Source: Pantoea wallisii
GTDB lineage: Bacteria > Pseudomonadota > Gammaproteobacteria > Enterobacterales > Enterobacteriaceae
Direction of reading: 5' to 3'
Assembly: GCF_002095485.1 (NCBI RefSeq)
Contig: NZ_MLFS01000037.1
Coordinates: 1-48,828, forward strand
Length of the DNA stretch: 48,828 nucleotides
Made by a program: the position numbers and the translations under genes. This document shows, in pieces, positions 27,095 through 36,597 of the stretch (its first letter is position 1; the number at the start of each line of letters is the position of its first letter). The notes under the pieces were generated by a model that did no database searches, had not been told where the DNA came from, and saw only the letters and a list, made by a program, of their open reading frames with translations.

Positions 27095-27364
27095 TTAAAT
27101 TGACTGGCGAATGGTATTACGCAACGCATCAATTTTAACAAATAGCGGATCAATATCCTGACGGTAACGGCGGCTTTTAGCATAAAGCGTTACTGCCCGG
27201 TTATACGCCAGCATTAATTGTTTTTGTGTCTCTCCCGCCTGAGGATTTATTGCCAGCTGCTGCTCCAGCACGCTTATTTCCCCACTGATAACTTCAGCCT
27301 GTTGATCTATTTCCTGCTGTTGCTGGCCAGTATTATCCTGGCCCTTTTTGAAGAATCCGAACAT
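27095..27364 (-). CDS. Unknown 89-aa helical protein in PTS operon
   Basis: Not recognised. It has 89 residues and starts MFGFFKKGQDNTGQQQQEI after a good AGGAG ribosome site. After a Gln-rich stretch (residues 9-21) the sequence is almost wholly helical and alternates charged and hydrophobic residues (EVISGEISVLEQQLAINP, QLMLAYNRAVTLYAKSRRYR). This suggests a coiled-coil or small helical bundle. There is no signal peptide or membrane segment. It lies between the aldolase and EIIA genes with 62-bp and 9-bp gaps, so it is expressed with the PTS. A regulatory or scaffolding role is guesswork. Confidence 0.7.
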   Translation of the reverse strand: MFGFFKKGQDNTGQQQQEIDQQAEVISGEISVLEQQLAINPQAGETQKQLMLAYNRAVTLYAKSRRYRQDIDPLFVKIDALRNTIRQSI

Positions 27365-27426
27365 AGGGTCTCCTGTCCCGAGTCGGGTTATACCGCTCAG
27401 GTTATGGGTTTGCAGAAGCAGTGTAA

Positions 27427-28269
27427 TTAACGGAATAGCTGGATTTTTTCGACCAGCACACTGGTCACAGCATCGTTAGCCGGCACCAGGAAATTGCGTA
27501 CGCTGTCGTTCACTTTTCCCTTTTCAAATGTCTGCTTGCAGTTCGCAACCCATTGCACATTCATCTCCGTGCCGACATTCACCTTCTCAATGCCGCTGCG
27601 CACCGCAAGACGCATATCCTCATCACTGACGCCGGTACCGCCATGCAGCACCAGCGGCGTATTGGTTGCTGCGGTGATATCGGCCAGGCGCTGATGCTGA
27701 ATATGGGCTTTACCGGTATATAAGCCGTGTACGGTACCAATTGAGATGGCCAGCATGTCGACCCCGGTTTCTGCCACAAACCGTTTAGCATCATCCACGG
27801 TGGTAAATGATGAATCGGCCAGCTCCACGCATTTGCCATCTTCCGAACCGCCAATGGCACCCAGCTCAGCCTCAACGGAGACCTGTACCGGTCGGGCCAT
27901 ATCGATAACCCGGCGCGTGTTCGCAATGTTCTCCTCAATAGGCAAGTGGGAGCCGTCATACATTACCGAACTAAAGCCAGCGTCAATGGCCGTCTGAATC
28001 GCATTCAGATCCGAGCAGTGATCAAGATGCAGACAGGCTGGCACATTGCGGCTTTCCGATAGCGAACGCATGGCATCCACAATTAATTTATGGCCCAGGT
28101 ATTTTGCCGTGCCGGTGGATATCTGAATCATTAACGGACTGTGGGTCTTTTCTGCCGCCGAAAAAAAGGCCGGTAACATCTCCAGGCAGTGCAAATTAAA
28201 TGAGCCCAGCGCTTTAAACTCACGCTGTTTTGCCACCTGCAGCAGATCGGTAAAGTTATAAAGTTTCAT
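27427..28269 (-). CDS. Class II ketose-bisphosphate aldolase (GatY/KbaY/FbaA family)
   Basis: Zinc-dependent aldolase of 280 residues, splitting a ketose 1,6-bisphosphate (tagatose or fructose type) into DHAP and glyceraldehyde-3-phosphate. The start MKLYNFTDLLQVAKQREF at 28269 follows AGGAG located inside the end of the EIIC gene; a longer frame at 28311 is less likely. Zinc and substrate motifs are CLHLDHCSDLNAIQTAIDAG, SVMYDGSHLP, EAELGAIGGSEDGK, ISIGTVHGLY, LVLHGGTGVSDED and KVNVGTEMN. It overlaps the EIIC gene by 14 bp. With the upstream PFK-like kinase it forms the bisphosphate-cleaving half of a PTS sugar pathway. Confidence 0.9.
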   Translation of the reverse strand: MKLYNFTDLLQVAKQREFKALGSFNLHCLEMLPAFFSAAEKTHSPLMIQISTGTAKYLGHKLIVDAMRSLSESRNVPACLHLDHCSDLNAIQTAIDAGFSSVMYDGSHLPIEENIANTRRVIDMARPVQVSVEAELGAIGGSEDGKCVELADSSFTTVDDAKRFVAETGVDMLAISIGTVHGLYTGKAHIQHQRLADITAATNTPLVLHGGTGVSDEDMRLAVRSGIEKVNVGTEMNVQWVANCKQTFEKGKVNDSVRNFLVPANDAVTSVLVEKIQLFR

Positions 28270-29623
28270 GGAGCTTCTCCTCGTGAGATTTGGTGGGTTT
28301 TCCGTTAACAAACCAGGCGATCAGGGTGATAAAGGCGATAAACAGCGCAACGAAGAGCCAGTTATGCTGGAATGCATGGCCCAGTACCAGGCCGGTACTG
28401 ATCACATCAGAGTCACTGAACGTCACACCGGTGAAGCCGTAACTCTCCAGCATGGGCACCAGAATGGCGGGCAGCAGCGTAATGAACAGGCCGTGAACAA
28501 AGCCGCCAATCATCGCCCCGCGGCGTCCGCCCAGGGCATTTCCAAACACGCCGGCCGTTCCCCCGGCAAAAAAGTTGGTGAGCAAACCGGGCAGAATCAT
28601 CGCCAGTCCCAGCATCGGGAATATCAGCATGCCGACCACCGAACCCAGCGTGGTAGCCAGAAAGCCGACGATCACCGCATTCGGGGCATAGGGGAACATG
28701 ACCGGGCAATCGAGTGCCGGTTTGGCATCCGGTACCAGACGCATCGCAATCCCGCGAAATGCCGGGACCAGCTCGTTAAGCAGTAAGCGCACGCCGCTGT
28801 AGAGCACAAACACTCCGGCAACAAATTGAATCGACTGCATGAAGGCGTACATCAGGTAGTTCATGCCGCTGCTGTACTGGGCGATAAAGGCCGGGCCCGC
28901 TGCCAGCGCCGGGATTAGGTACATCGGTACCATGACTACCGCCATCGAGAGATAGGTGTCCTGCAGGAATTTGAAGTTATCCGGTAGCTTGAGATCTTCC
29001 GTTGATCGCGACCCCCTGCCAACCACCTTCGCCACCGCTGCCGTCAACAGGTAGCCAATGGTGCAGAAGTGACCGAGCGCAACGTCGTCGGAATCGGTAA
29101 TGCGGCGCACCACCGGCTGAGCCAGCGCCGGCATAATCACGGCCATTACGCCGCCAAAAATGCCGCCGGTGAGGATCAGCGGTAAACCGGTCAGCCCCGC
29201 TTTATAACCAATGACGGCACCAATGGTGGCCATCCACAGCAGCGCCTGTCCGGTCAGAAAGATATATTTGAACGGGGTCAGCCGCGCGATGATGATATTG
29301 ACGATAAAGATCACCAGCAGCGTCAGCGCCACTTCAGAGCCGAGCTCACGGTTGGCTAATCCGGCAATCGCGGCCACGTCCGTAATATAGCCCTGCATAC
29401 CAAAACCGTGGGTAAAAATGGTGTTCAGGAAGGTCAGCGAGCCAACAATAATGTTGATGCCAGCCATCATAATTAAAAAGCCCAGCAGCGTTTTAAACGT
29501 CCCTTCCACCACTTTCCCGGCCGATTTCTTTTGCAGCAGCAGACCAATCAGGGCAATAAACGCAATCAGAATGGATGCCTGCCCTAACAGGTCTTTAATC
29601 AAAAAATCGATAACACTATTCAT
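28256..29623 (-). CDS. PTS EIIC, ascorbate (UlaA/SgaT) family
   Basis: Inner-membrane permease subunit of a phosphotransferase system, 455 residues, with about 11 to 12 helices from MNSVIDFLIKDLLGQASILI onward. Family motifs include KVVEGTFKTLLGFLIMMAGI, FTHGFGMQGYITDVAAIAG, LVIFIVNIIIARLTPFKYIF and FFAGGTAGVFGNALGGRRGA. The start at 29623 (MNSV) is preferred over the alternative at 29632. It overlaps EIIB by 8 bp and the aldolase by 14 bp. The family carries ascorbate, but an aldolase and PFK partner indicate a ketose or polyol substrate in this operon. Confidence 0.9.
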   Translation of the reverse strand: MNSVIDFLIKDLLGQASILIAFIALIGLLLQKKSAGKVVEGTFKTLLGFLIMMAGINIIVGSLTFLNTIFTHGFGMQGYITDVAAIAGLANRELGSEVALTLLVIFIVNIIIARLTPFKYIFLTGQALLWMATIGAVIGYKAGLTGLPLILTGGIFGGVMAVIMPALAQPVVRRITDSDDVALGHFCTIGYLLTAAVAKVVGRGSRSTEDLKLPDNFKFLQDTYLSMAVVMVPMYLIPALAAGPAFIAQYSSGMNYLMYAFMQSIQFVAGVFVLYSGVRLLLNELVPAFRGIAMRLVPDAKPALDCPVMFPYAPNAVIVGFLATTLGSVVGMLIFPMLGLAMILPGLLTNFFAGGTAGVFGNALGGRRGAMIGGFVHGLFITLLPAILVPMLESYGFTGVTFSDSDVISTGLVLGHAFQHNWLFVALFIAFITLIAWFVNGKPTKSHEEKLHETL

Positions 29624-29930
29624 GGCTGGCAACCTTCAGATTGTTTTCTTTCATAAAGGCGAGGATCTTCTCTTCAATTTCGCTTTTATCCGTAAGCTTG
29701 TTGAGAATAATGACGCGCCTCATCTGTTCCGGGCTGGCATCCGCGTTTAAGACGTCAGCAAAAGCTTTCTGGGTTAAAATCATGTCCGATTTAAACGCGT
29801 TGGCTTCTGAAATGGTGGTATGGTCAATATCTGCATCAATATCGAGTTTCTTTAATACCGATTTGGCACTCATTTCGATGGCAAAACTGGAACCCAGACC
29901 ACATCCACACACACATAATATTTTCAGCAT
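29616..29930 (-). CDS. PTS EIIB, UlaB/GatB type
   Basis: Cytoplasmic phosphocarrier of 104 residues that transfers phosphate from EIIA to the incoming sugar. The phospho-Cys is Cys8 in ILCVCGCGLGSSFAIEMSA, the P-loop of the lactose/ascorbate-type EIIB fold. Extra Cys at positions 6 and 10 are unusual but not disabling. It starts 10 bp after the PFK-like gene and overlaps the EIIC gene by 8 bp. Confidence 0.9.
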   Translation of the reverse strand: MLKILCVCGCGLGSSFAIEMSAKSVLKKLDIDADIDHTTISEANAFKSDMILTQKAFADVLNADASPEQMRRVIILNKLTDKSEIEEKILAFMKENNLKVASHE

Positions 29931-29940
29931 GGCTATTTCC

Positions 29941-30921
29941 TCACAGAATATGCAGTTGTTTAGCGAGTTTATAATGGTGCCCTTCGGTATCGACCAGGCG
30001 TTTTTTTATACTAAGCAGATCAATCGGAATCGGTTTATTACTGCCGTTGATAACCACGGCCTTATTCCGCATACCCGATTGAATACAGCGCGCGACCTCA
30101 CTGGCCATAATGGTGCCCTGATAGATCTCCTCACAGGTGGGATCGCCATTACGCAGGCCATAACCGATGATAGTCTTGCGAATGCGCACGCCTATCAGCG
30201 GTTCGAGCTGTTTAATTAAGGTATCAATAGCGCCCTGAAAACCTGGTGAGTATTCACGCGTATAGCCTTCAGAACAGAGAATGATCACGCTGTTTTGCGC
30301 CGCCAGCCGCCGGGTAATGCGCGTCGCCAACTCAGAAGGGGCGATCTGGCACTCCGGGATCAGGGCGAAATCCGCGTTAGATTTGATCGCCGATTGCAGC
30401 GTTAACTCACCGCAGTAACCGCCGAGCAGCTCCACCATAAACACCCGGCCGGTTAAGGCACGTCCGGTATTACGCAGCTTGACCACCTCTTTTAAAACCT
30501 GCTCACAGGCGCTGGAAAAACCAATGGTGTAATCGCTGCCGGAGACATCGTTATCAATAGTCATACCGACGCCAAAACAGTTAACGCCAAATTCACTTAA
30601 GGTGTGCAGGAATTGCAGCGAGCCATCACCACCGGCCATAATCAGCACATCAATACGCAGCCCTTTTAATTGCCGGGCAATGGTTTCATACTCCGGGCGC
30701 ATTAATTTCCGCGTCGTTCGGCCGGATTGCATCACCGGAATAGCGGCAATGGCATAATCAACCAGATCGCGCCGGGCCATTTCCTGATGACGATTTTCCA
30801 GCAACCCTGGAATGCCGCCATTAAATAGCACCATCTCTGCCTGCGTTAATCGCGCGATTTGATAAATAAAATTATTAATCCCTGTGACATCGCCGCCGCT
30901 GATCACCATACCGATTCTCAT
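29941..30921 (-). CDS. 6-phosphofructokinase family sugar-phosphate kinase
   Basis: Cytoplasmic PFK-fold kinase of 326 residues, first gene of the PTS operon. It starts MRIGMVISGGDVTGINNFIY. The catalytic-type loop is VLIMAGGDGSLQFLHTL, and the substrate region includes GVGMTIDNDVSGSDYTIGFS and FMVELLGGYCGELTLQSAI. GGDGS favours ATP over PPi by the usual residue rule, since an Asp at the second Gly marks the PPi enzymes. It likely makes a ketose bisphosphate for the class II aldolase. Two CRP-type sites lie between it and divergent dld. Confidence 0.85.
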   Translation of the reverse strand: MRIGMVISGGDVTGINNFIYQIARLTQAEMVLFNGGIPGLLENRHQEMARRDLVDYAIAAIPVMQSGRTTRKLMRPEYETIARQLKGLRIDVLIMAGGDGSLQFLHTLSEFGVNCFGVGMTIDNDVSGSDYTIGFSSACEQVLKEVVKLRNTGRALTGRVFMVELLGGYCGELTLQSAIKSNADFALIPECQIAPSELATRITRRLAAQNSVIILCSEGYTREYSPGFQGAIDTLIKQLEPLIGVRIRKTIIGYGLRNGDPTCEEIYQGTIMASEVARCIQSGMRNKAVVINGSNKPIPIDLLSIKKRLVDTEGHHYKLAKQLHIL

Positions 30922-31353
30922 TAATGCCCCCTATTGGCCACTGCACGTCTGGAAGCTATTTTTACGGTGAATGAGACGGTTATTTGCAGGTGAGATCACA
31001 CTTCAGCCACATATTCAGGCGTCATATCGATTGACACAGCGATTAACAGTCGCATTTTTGTGATTACAATCACACGATTTATTTTCAGTAAAAAATTAAA
31101 AGATGATGGTAATCATGGCGTTATATCTTATTGTGCCGGCGGAGCACTTTACTTCTCCGTTTGCCGCTATCACTCTTTTTTTTCATTATGAAATGTGATT
31201 ACCCACGCATTTTTATTGGCCAATTACGTTTTGTGCCCTGATAAAGGCGTAATGCCTGCGTGCGTTATTTCCCGGTTGCGCCAGGCAATGATTGACTCGG
31301 TTAGCGTTGAGCGCTCCAATGGCCAGGCGAACAGATAATCAGGAAGAGGAAAT
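30922..31353. promoter_or_regulatory. Divergent PTS/dld control region with CRP sites
   Basis: This 432-bp region separates the PTS operon and dld and has no ORF I believe. TGTGA-TTACAA-TCACA at 31059-31074 is a perfect match to the CRP core. A weaker TGTGA-TTACCC-ACGCA lies at 31194-31209 and a GATCACA half-site at about 30994. Control of both operons by carbon status is likely. The perfect site lies about 138 bp from the PFK-like start and about 280 bp from dld, so it more probably serves the PTS operon. Confidence 0.7.
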
Positions 31354-33048
31354 ATGACCACCGCGCAGGAGATGTTGCGTCAGCTGGCTGGCGCTGTCGG
31401 AGAGAAACAGGTATTAACCCATGCAGATGATAAAGCCTGGTATATAAAAGGGTTTCGCGTAGGGCGTGGCGAAGCGCTTGCCGTGGTCCTGCCGCAGACC
31501 CTGCAACAGCTGTGGCAAACGTTGCAGGTTTGCGTCGCGCACGATGCCATTATGCTGATGCAGGCATCGAATACCGGCGTCACCGGCGGCTCAACGCCGG
31601 ATGGCAACGATTACGATCGCGAGGTGGTCATTATCAGCACCCGGCAGCTGAAAGGCGTGCAGGTGATCGACCAGGCGCGCCAGATCATTGCGTTTCCGGG
31701 TACGACACTGACGGAGCTGGAGCAGACGCTCCAGCCGCTGGGGCGTGAACCGCACTCGGTTATTGGCTCCTCCTGTATTGGCGCGTCGGTGGTGGGCGGG
31801 ATCTGTAATAACTCCGGTGGTTCGCTGATTCGGCGCGGCCCGGCCTTTACCGAAAAGTCGCTGTTCGCGCGCATTAATGAGGCGGGCGAGCTGACGCTGG
31901 TTAACCATCTGGGTATCGACCTGGGCGCGACGCCCGAGGCGATGCTGGAAAACCTGACGCACCAGCGCTACCAGACCGGCGATCATCCGGCGTGGGAGGG
32001 CAAAATCTGGGCCGATGATTATGCCGATCGCCTGCGTGATATCAGCGCCGACTCCCCTGCGCGCTTTAACGGCGATCTGCGCTATCTGCACGAGAGTGCA
32101 GGCAGCGCCGGTAAAGTGATTGTGTTTGCGGTGCGTCTGCCGACCTTTGAGGCCAGCCCCGCCAGCGATACGTTCTATATCGGCACGAATGAGGAGTCCG
32201 TGCTGGTCGACCTGCGCCGCTTCCTGCTCACGCGCATGCAGGAACTGCCGCTGCAGGCGGAATATATTCACCGTAACGCCTTTGATTTAACCGTGCGCTA
32301 CGCCAAACATATGTACCTGGCGATCCGCAAGCTGGGCCCACAGGCGCTACCGCAGCTGATGGCCAGTAAGGCGAAATGGGATGTGCGCGTCAGCCATATC
32401 AAGCTCCTGCCGCGCAATTTTGTTGACCGGGTACTGCAATTCTTTAACCAGATTACGCCGCGCTTTGTCGCGCCGCGCATCATGGATTACCGCAGCCAGT
32501 ATGAGCATCATCTGATGATTAAAGTGGATGCCCGGCAGAAGATGGAGCTGGAGACGCTGCTGCAGCAGTTCTTTGCCGATCGCCGCGGGAGTTTCTTCCA
32601 TTGTGATGCACGAGAAGCGGCCGACGCCTTTCTGGTGCGGTTTGGCGTCGGTGGCTGCACCATCTCCTACTGCGATGCGCTGGGCTACAACCCTAACGAG
32701 CGACTGGTGGCATTTGATGTGGCGCTGCGCCGCAATGATGACGCCTGGCGGCTAACTCTCCCGCCGCACCTGGCGGCTCAGGTTCAGGTGGACTCCTGCT
32801 GCGGGCACTTCTTCTGTTACGTTAACCATCAGGATTATGTGCTGAAGCCCGGCGTGGATGCGAAAGCGTTTAAAGAGGAGGTTAAGCGCTATCTGGCGCA
32901 GCGCGGAGCTAAATATCCGGCGGAGCACAATGTCGGGCATCTGTATCAGGCTTCGTGCGATCACGTGGCGCACTGGCAACAGCTCGATCCCGGCAACCGC
33001 TGCAATCCGGGTATCGGCAAGACGTCAAAGAGAAAGTTCTGGCGTTAA
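31354..33048 (+). CDS. dld: Quinone-dependent D-lactate dehydrogenase
   Basis: Peripheral inner-membrane FAD enzyme, 564 residues, oxidising D-lactate to pyruvate and reducing quinone. The FAD-binding domain (about residues 35-210) contains QASNTGVTGGSTPDGNDYDR and SVIGSSCIGASVVGGICNNS. The C-terminal membrane-binding part has KLLPRNFVDRVLQFFNQITP and ends with the conserved GHLYQASCDHVAHWQQLDPG. The length matches the E. coli Dld family. The start follows AGGAAGAGGAAAT. It is a single-gene unit, divergent from the PTS operon and convergent with pqqF. Confidence 0.95.
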   Translation: MTTAQEMLRQLAGAVGEKQVLTHADDKAWYIKGFRVGRGEALAVVLPQTLQQLWQTLQVCVAHDAIMLMQASNTGVTGGSTPDGNDYDREVVIISTRQLKGVQVIDQARQIIAFPGTTLTELEQTLQPLGREPHSVIGSSCIGASVVGGICNNSGGSLIRRGPAFTEKSLFARINEAGELTLVNHLGIDLGATPEAMLENLTHQRYQTGDHPAWEGKIWADDYADRLRDISADSPARFNGDLRYLHESAGSAGKVIVFAVRLPTFEASPASDTFYIGTNEESVLVDLRRFLLTRMQELPLQAEYIHRNAFDLTVRYAKHMYLAIRKLGPQALPQLMASKAKWDVRVSHIKLLPRNFVDRVLQFFNQITPRFVAPRIMDYRSQYEHHLMIKVDARQKMELETLLQQFFADRRGSFFHCDAREAADAFLVRFGVGGCTISYCDALGYNPNERLVAFDVALRRNDDAWRLTLPPHLAAQVQVDSCCGHFFCYVNHQDYVLKPGVDAKAFKEEVKRYLAQRGAKYPAEHNVGHLYQASCDHVAHWQQLDPGNRCNPGIGKTSKRKFWR

Positions 33049-33130
33049 GAAAACGGCGGGGATTCGGCAACCGTCACGCCGATGCTCAGGCTCCGCCGGC
33101 TTTGCAGGCCGCCAGAAACCCGCCCGCTCC

Positions 33131-35455
33131 CTAAGCCGGGCGCGAAACCAATACACGCCAGCGGCGGCGTTCGCGCAGAAGGCGCAGGTGCAGATCCTGC
33201 AGGTGCGCCAGCGTCAGCCCCTCCACAGCGGCCGGCGTCAGACAGGGCAAGCCCTGCTGCTGGCGCAAAGCTTCACTGGCGGCGGTGGCGTTATCCGTTG
33301 CCGGACACTGCGCGCGCAGCGTTGCCTGCCAGCCGCGCAGCGTTTCGTCGCTAAGCCCGGCCAGGACAGCCTGCATATCGCGCAGAAAGCGCTTGCAGTG
33401 CGTCAGCAGCGTACGCCACGGCACCGAGGGTGACTGTAAAGCCAGCAGCAACCCGTCCACATCTGCCATTCGCTGATAGCGTGCCGACACCACATAGCCG
33501 ACCTGCTGCTCCACCCGCAGCCGCTGGAAAAAACGTGGCTCAAACATCAGCGCCAGCGCCCGTAGCGCTGCCAGGCCAGTATCATCCTGCTGCGGCAAGG
33601 GAATAAACAGCAGCAGTGCCTGATCGCTACCGGGACACGCCACCGCCGTGATGCCTTGCTGCAAACGTGGCGCTGCCGCCCACGCCGGAACGCTAAGGCA
33701 ATCCGCTGGCAGCCCGCGGGCCACCAGCTGGCTCAGTGAACGATCGACACCGCACCACGCGGCAAGCCACTCAATCTGCGCGGGCGGCGCGATCAGTTGC
33801 CGGGGTAACGCTGCCAGAAGCTGGCGAATTGCAATCGTGTGCGGTGCCGTCGCGGGCGCTACAGCACAAGGCGCATGCAGCGCGCTGATGATGTCGGGCA
33901 GGCGCTGCACCGCCTGCGGCGCAGCGCCGGGCAGCGTCAGGACCAGTTGCCAGATACCATGCTGCTGCTGCCAGCTGCCGTTGCCGCCGTCATGGCGCAG
34001 CTGCGCCAGCAGCGGCCGCAGCGCTTCGTGCCGCGCCTGTGCCCGATCATCGTCCAGCGTGTGATAACACGCCGGACGCAGCAGCAGGGTCTCCTGCGGC
34101 GCCACCGGCGTAATCAGCGGCAGTGACGCACGCTGCACAGTGCACAGAGCAAGCTCGTGGGATGCGGGGCGCGGATAAAAGCGCCAGCTAACCGGCATTA
34201 CCTCAGCAGGCCGCACCCGGGGCCACGGGCCACGCTGCAGGGTAAACCCTTGTGTCTGCCAAACGTCACCCGCTGCCTGCTGTCGGCTTAGCAGACGGCT
34301 GATGGCAGCGTGCGGTAAAGCCGTAACAAAGGCGGCAAAGCCTGCGGGAACGGCTTCCGGTGGCGCAAACTGCAGCGCCCGGCCACGCAGCTGCTCCAGA
34401 GGTGAAAGCGCCGCGAAATCCTGCTGCGCCAGCTGCAAATAGTGCCGTTGCTGCGCCGCTGTGGTATGGCCTGTTGCATGCAGGTGCTGCCAAACGCGCT
34501 GCTCTATTTGCCAGGCCCGTTCAGCATCTATCGCTGGTGCGCTAAAGCGCAACGCCAGCACGGCCTGGTGCGCGTCCTGATACAGCCACTGTACATCCAG
34601 TGCGCTACAGCCGGTCTCTGTGCGTAGCTGCGCCATCAGTCCGCCCGGCGCCTCATCCAGCCAGAAGGCCCGCAGCAACGTGACGTTGTCACGAAGAGAA
34701 ACCTCTTCTCCGGGCACTATCAGCGTTAACCAAAAGCGCTCTTCACCCGCCAGCCCAATCACCGCATCACGCGCGGTGTCAGGGTGCATAAGGAGAGACG
34801 TTGCAGAACCCTTGCCATCGGGCATCGCCGCCGTGTACTCCTGCGCCAGCGCCTCCAGCTGATCCAGCGACTGCGGTCCGGATAACCAGAGCTGCATATT
34901 TGCCGCTACGTAATAGCGCTGATGAAAATCTCGCAGCACAGAGCGAACTTCAGTGACGTTGTCACCAAATGCGGATCGATTGCCGACCCGAAAGCGCCTG
35001 AAATCCCCGGCCAGGCCGTCAAGCAGCGCAGCTTCGCTGAGGGTATCGGCGTGATTGCGCAGCAGCTGGTACTCTGCGTCGATCACCGCAATCTCCTGCC
35101 CGATGGCTGGCAGAGTTAACCGGGGTGCGGCCAGCATATCCGCTAGCCGTGCCAGCCCGTCGGGTAAAGACGCCGGCGGCAGCTGAAAGAAAAATGCGCT
35201 GCGGTTCAGCTGCGTAGTGGCATTGATCTGGCCGCCCTGCTGCTGCACCCACGGCATCAGGCGCTGATCGTCGCTAAAGCGCTGGCCGCCGCAAAACAGC
35301 AGATGCTCCAGCAGATGCGCCAGCCCTGGCCAGCGGTCTGGTTCATCCAGACTCCCGGCGGCAACGCGAAGCAGCGCCGAGGCTGAGCCTGCCTGCGGCT
35401 GGTGGATCAACTCACAACGCAGGCCATTGGCCAGCGTCAGGCGGCGCGTGTGCAT
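33131..35455 (-). CDS. pqqF: PqqF, M16 zinc protease of PQQ biosynthesis
   Basis: Cytoplasmic M16 metalloprotease of 774 residues, thought to cut the cross-linked PqqA peptide to release the Glu-Tyr core. The inverted zinc motif HxxEH is His47, Glu50 and His51 in GLAHLLEHLLFCGG, with a downstream ENH-type Glu region (AVIDAEYQLLRNH). The large inactive C-terminal half, typical of pitrilysin relatives, follows. Its first base overlaps the pqqE stop, so it is translated as the last gene of pqqABCDEF. In many pqq operons pqqF is absent or distant; here it is linked. Confidence 0.92.
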   Translation of the reverse strand: MHTRRLTLANGLRCELIHQPQAGSASALLRVAAGSLDEPDRWPGLAHLLEHLLFCGGQRFSDDQRLMPWVQQQGGQINATTQLNRSAFFFQLPPASLPDGLARLADMLAAPRLTLPAIGQEIAVIDAEYQLLRNHADTLSEAALLDGLAGDFRRFRVGNRSAFGDNVTEVRSVLRDFHQRYYVAANMQLWLSGPQSLDQLEALAQEYTAAMPDGKGSATSLLMHPDTARDAVIGLAGEERFWLTLIVPGEEVSLRDNVTLLRAFWLDEAPGGLMAQLRTETGCSALDVQWLYQDAHQAVLALRFSAPAIDAERAWQIEQRVWQHLHATGHTTAAQQRHYLQLAQQDFAALSPLEQLRGRALQFAPPEAVPAGFAAFVTALPHAAISRLLSRQQAAGDVWQTQGFTLQRGPWPRVRPAEVMPVSWRFYPRPASHELALCTVQRASLPLITPVAPQETLLLRPACYHTLDDDRAQARHEALRPLLAQLRHDGGNGSWQQQHGIWQLVLTLPGAAPQAVQRLPDIISALHAPCAVAPATAPHTIAIRQLLAALPRQLIAPPAQIEWLAAWCGVDRSLSQLVARGLPADCLSVPAWAAAPRLQQGITAVACPGSDQALLLFIPLPQQDDTGLAALRALALMFEPRFFQRLRVEQQVGYVVSARYQRMADVDGLLLALQSPSVPWRTLLTHCKRFLRDMQAVLAGLSDETLRGWQATLRAQCPATDNATAASEALRQQQGLPCLTPAAVEGLTLAHLQDLHLRLLRERRRWRVLVSRPA

Positions 35456-36597
35456 CAGGTTATCCGCTGTTTGAAGATCAGCTCTGAATTGCTGCGATTA
35501 CGGAATTGCAGCTGGGCAATTTTGATATCGCTGCAGTTGGCTTCACGTCGCGCCTCAAGAATTTTGCCATGATGCGGTGATTTGCTGCATACCGGATCGG
35601 TGTTATCCGCATCGCCGGTCAGCATCCAGGCCTGGCAGCGGCAGCCGCCAAAATCCTTCTCTTTCTCATCGCACGAGCGGCACGGCTCCGGCATCCAGTC
35701 AAAGCCGCGATAACGGTTGAAGCCGAACGAGTTGTACCAGATATCGTCCAGAGGTTGCTCCAGCACCGAGGGAAAGGCGACCGGCAGCTGGCGGGCGCTG
35801 TGACAGGGTAACGCCGTCCCTTCCGGCGTAACGCTCAGGAAGATCGATCCCCAGCCGCCCATGCAGGGCTTGGGCCGCTCTTCGTAGTAATCCGGCGTCA
35901 CAAACAGCAGGTTGGTCAGGTTTCCGCTCTCGCCCATGCGCGCCCGATACTCAGCCACCACCGCCTCTGCCCGGGCGATCTGCTCACGCGTGGGCAGCAG
36001 CCCTTCACGATTCAGATGCGCCCAGCCGTAAAACTGGCAGGTCGCCAGTTCAACGTCATCGGCTTCCAGCTCAATGCACAGGTCGATGATTTTATCGATC
36101 TGATCGATATTGTGGCGATGCAGCACAAAGTTCAGCACCATCGGATAGCCATGTTTTTTGACGGCGCGCGCCATCTCCAGCTTCTGTTGGAAGGCTTTTT
36201 TCGAGCCGGCCAGCGCCGCATTCAGTGTCTCGTCGCTGGCCTGGAAGCTGATCTGAATATGGTCCAGTCCGGCATCGGCGAAGGCGTCGAGTTTTTTCTC
36301 CGTCAGGCCAATACCGGAGGTGATCAGGTTGGTATAGAAGCCCAGATCGCGCGCAGCGCGGATCAGCTCCGGCAGATCTTTTCGCGTCAGCGGTTCGCCA
36401 CCCGAAAAGCCGAGCTGCACGCTGCCCATGGCGCGCGCCTGACGGAATACCTCAATCCACTGCTCTGTGGTGAGCTCCTTCTCCTGCTGCGAGAAGTCGA
36501 GCGGATTCGAGCAGTACGGGCACTGCAGCGGGCAGCGGTAGGTTAACTCCGCCAGCAGCCACAGCGGCGCATTAACGCCAGGTTTATTCGGGTTCAC
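35455..36597 (-). CDS. pqqE: PqqE, radical SAM enzyme
   Basis: Radical SAM protein of 380 residues that makes the first carbon-carbon bond in PQQ synthesis, linking Glu and Tyr side chains of PqqA. The SAM cluster Cys are Cys22, Cys26 and Cys29 in [36 protein letters not shown] follows. The C-terminal SPASM region carries auxiliary-cluster Cys in [25 protein letters not shown] and [20 protein letters not shown]. It overlaps pqqD by 14 bp, consistent with the tight PqqD-PqqE partnership in delivering PqqA. Confidence 0.97.
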   Translation of the reverse strand: MNPNKPGVNAPLWLLAELTYRCPLQCPYCSNPLDFSQQEKELTTEQWIEVFRQARAMGSVQLGFSGGEPLTRKDLPELIRAARDLGFYTNLITSGIGLTEKKLDAFADAGLDHIQISFQASDETLNAALAGSKKAFQQKLEMARAVKKHGYPMVLNFVLHRHNIDQIDKIIDLCIELEADDVELATCQFYGWAHLNREGLLPTREQIARAEAVVAEYRARMGESGNLTNLLFVTPDYYEERPKPCMGGWGSIFLSVTPEGTALPCHSARQLPVAFPSVLEQPLDDIWYNSFGFNRYRGFDWMPEPCRSCDEKEKDFGGCRCQAWMLTGDADNTDPVCSKSPHHGKILEARREANCSDIKIAQLQFRNRSNSELIFKQRIT

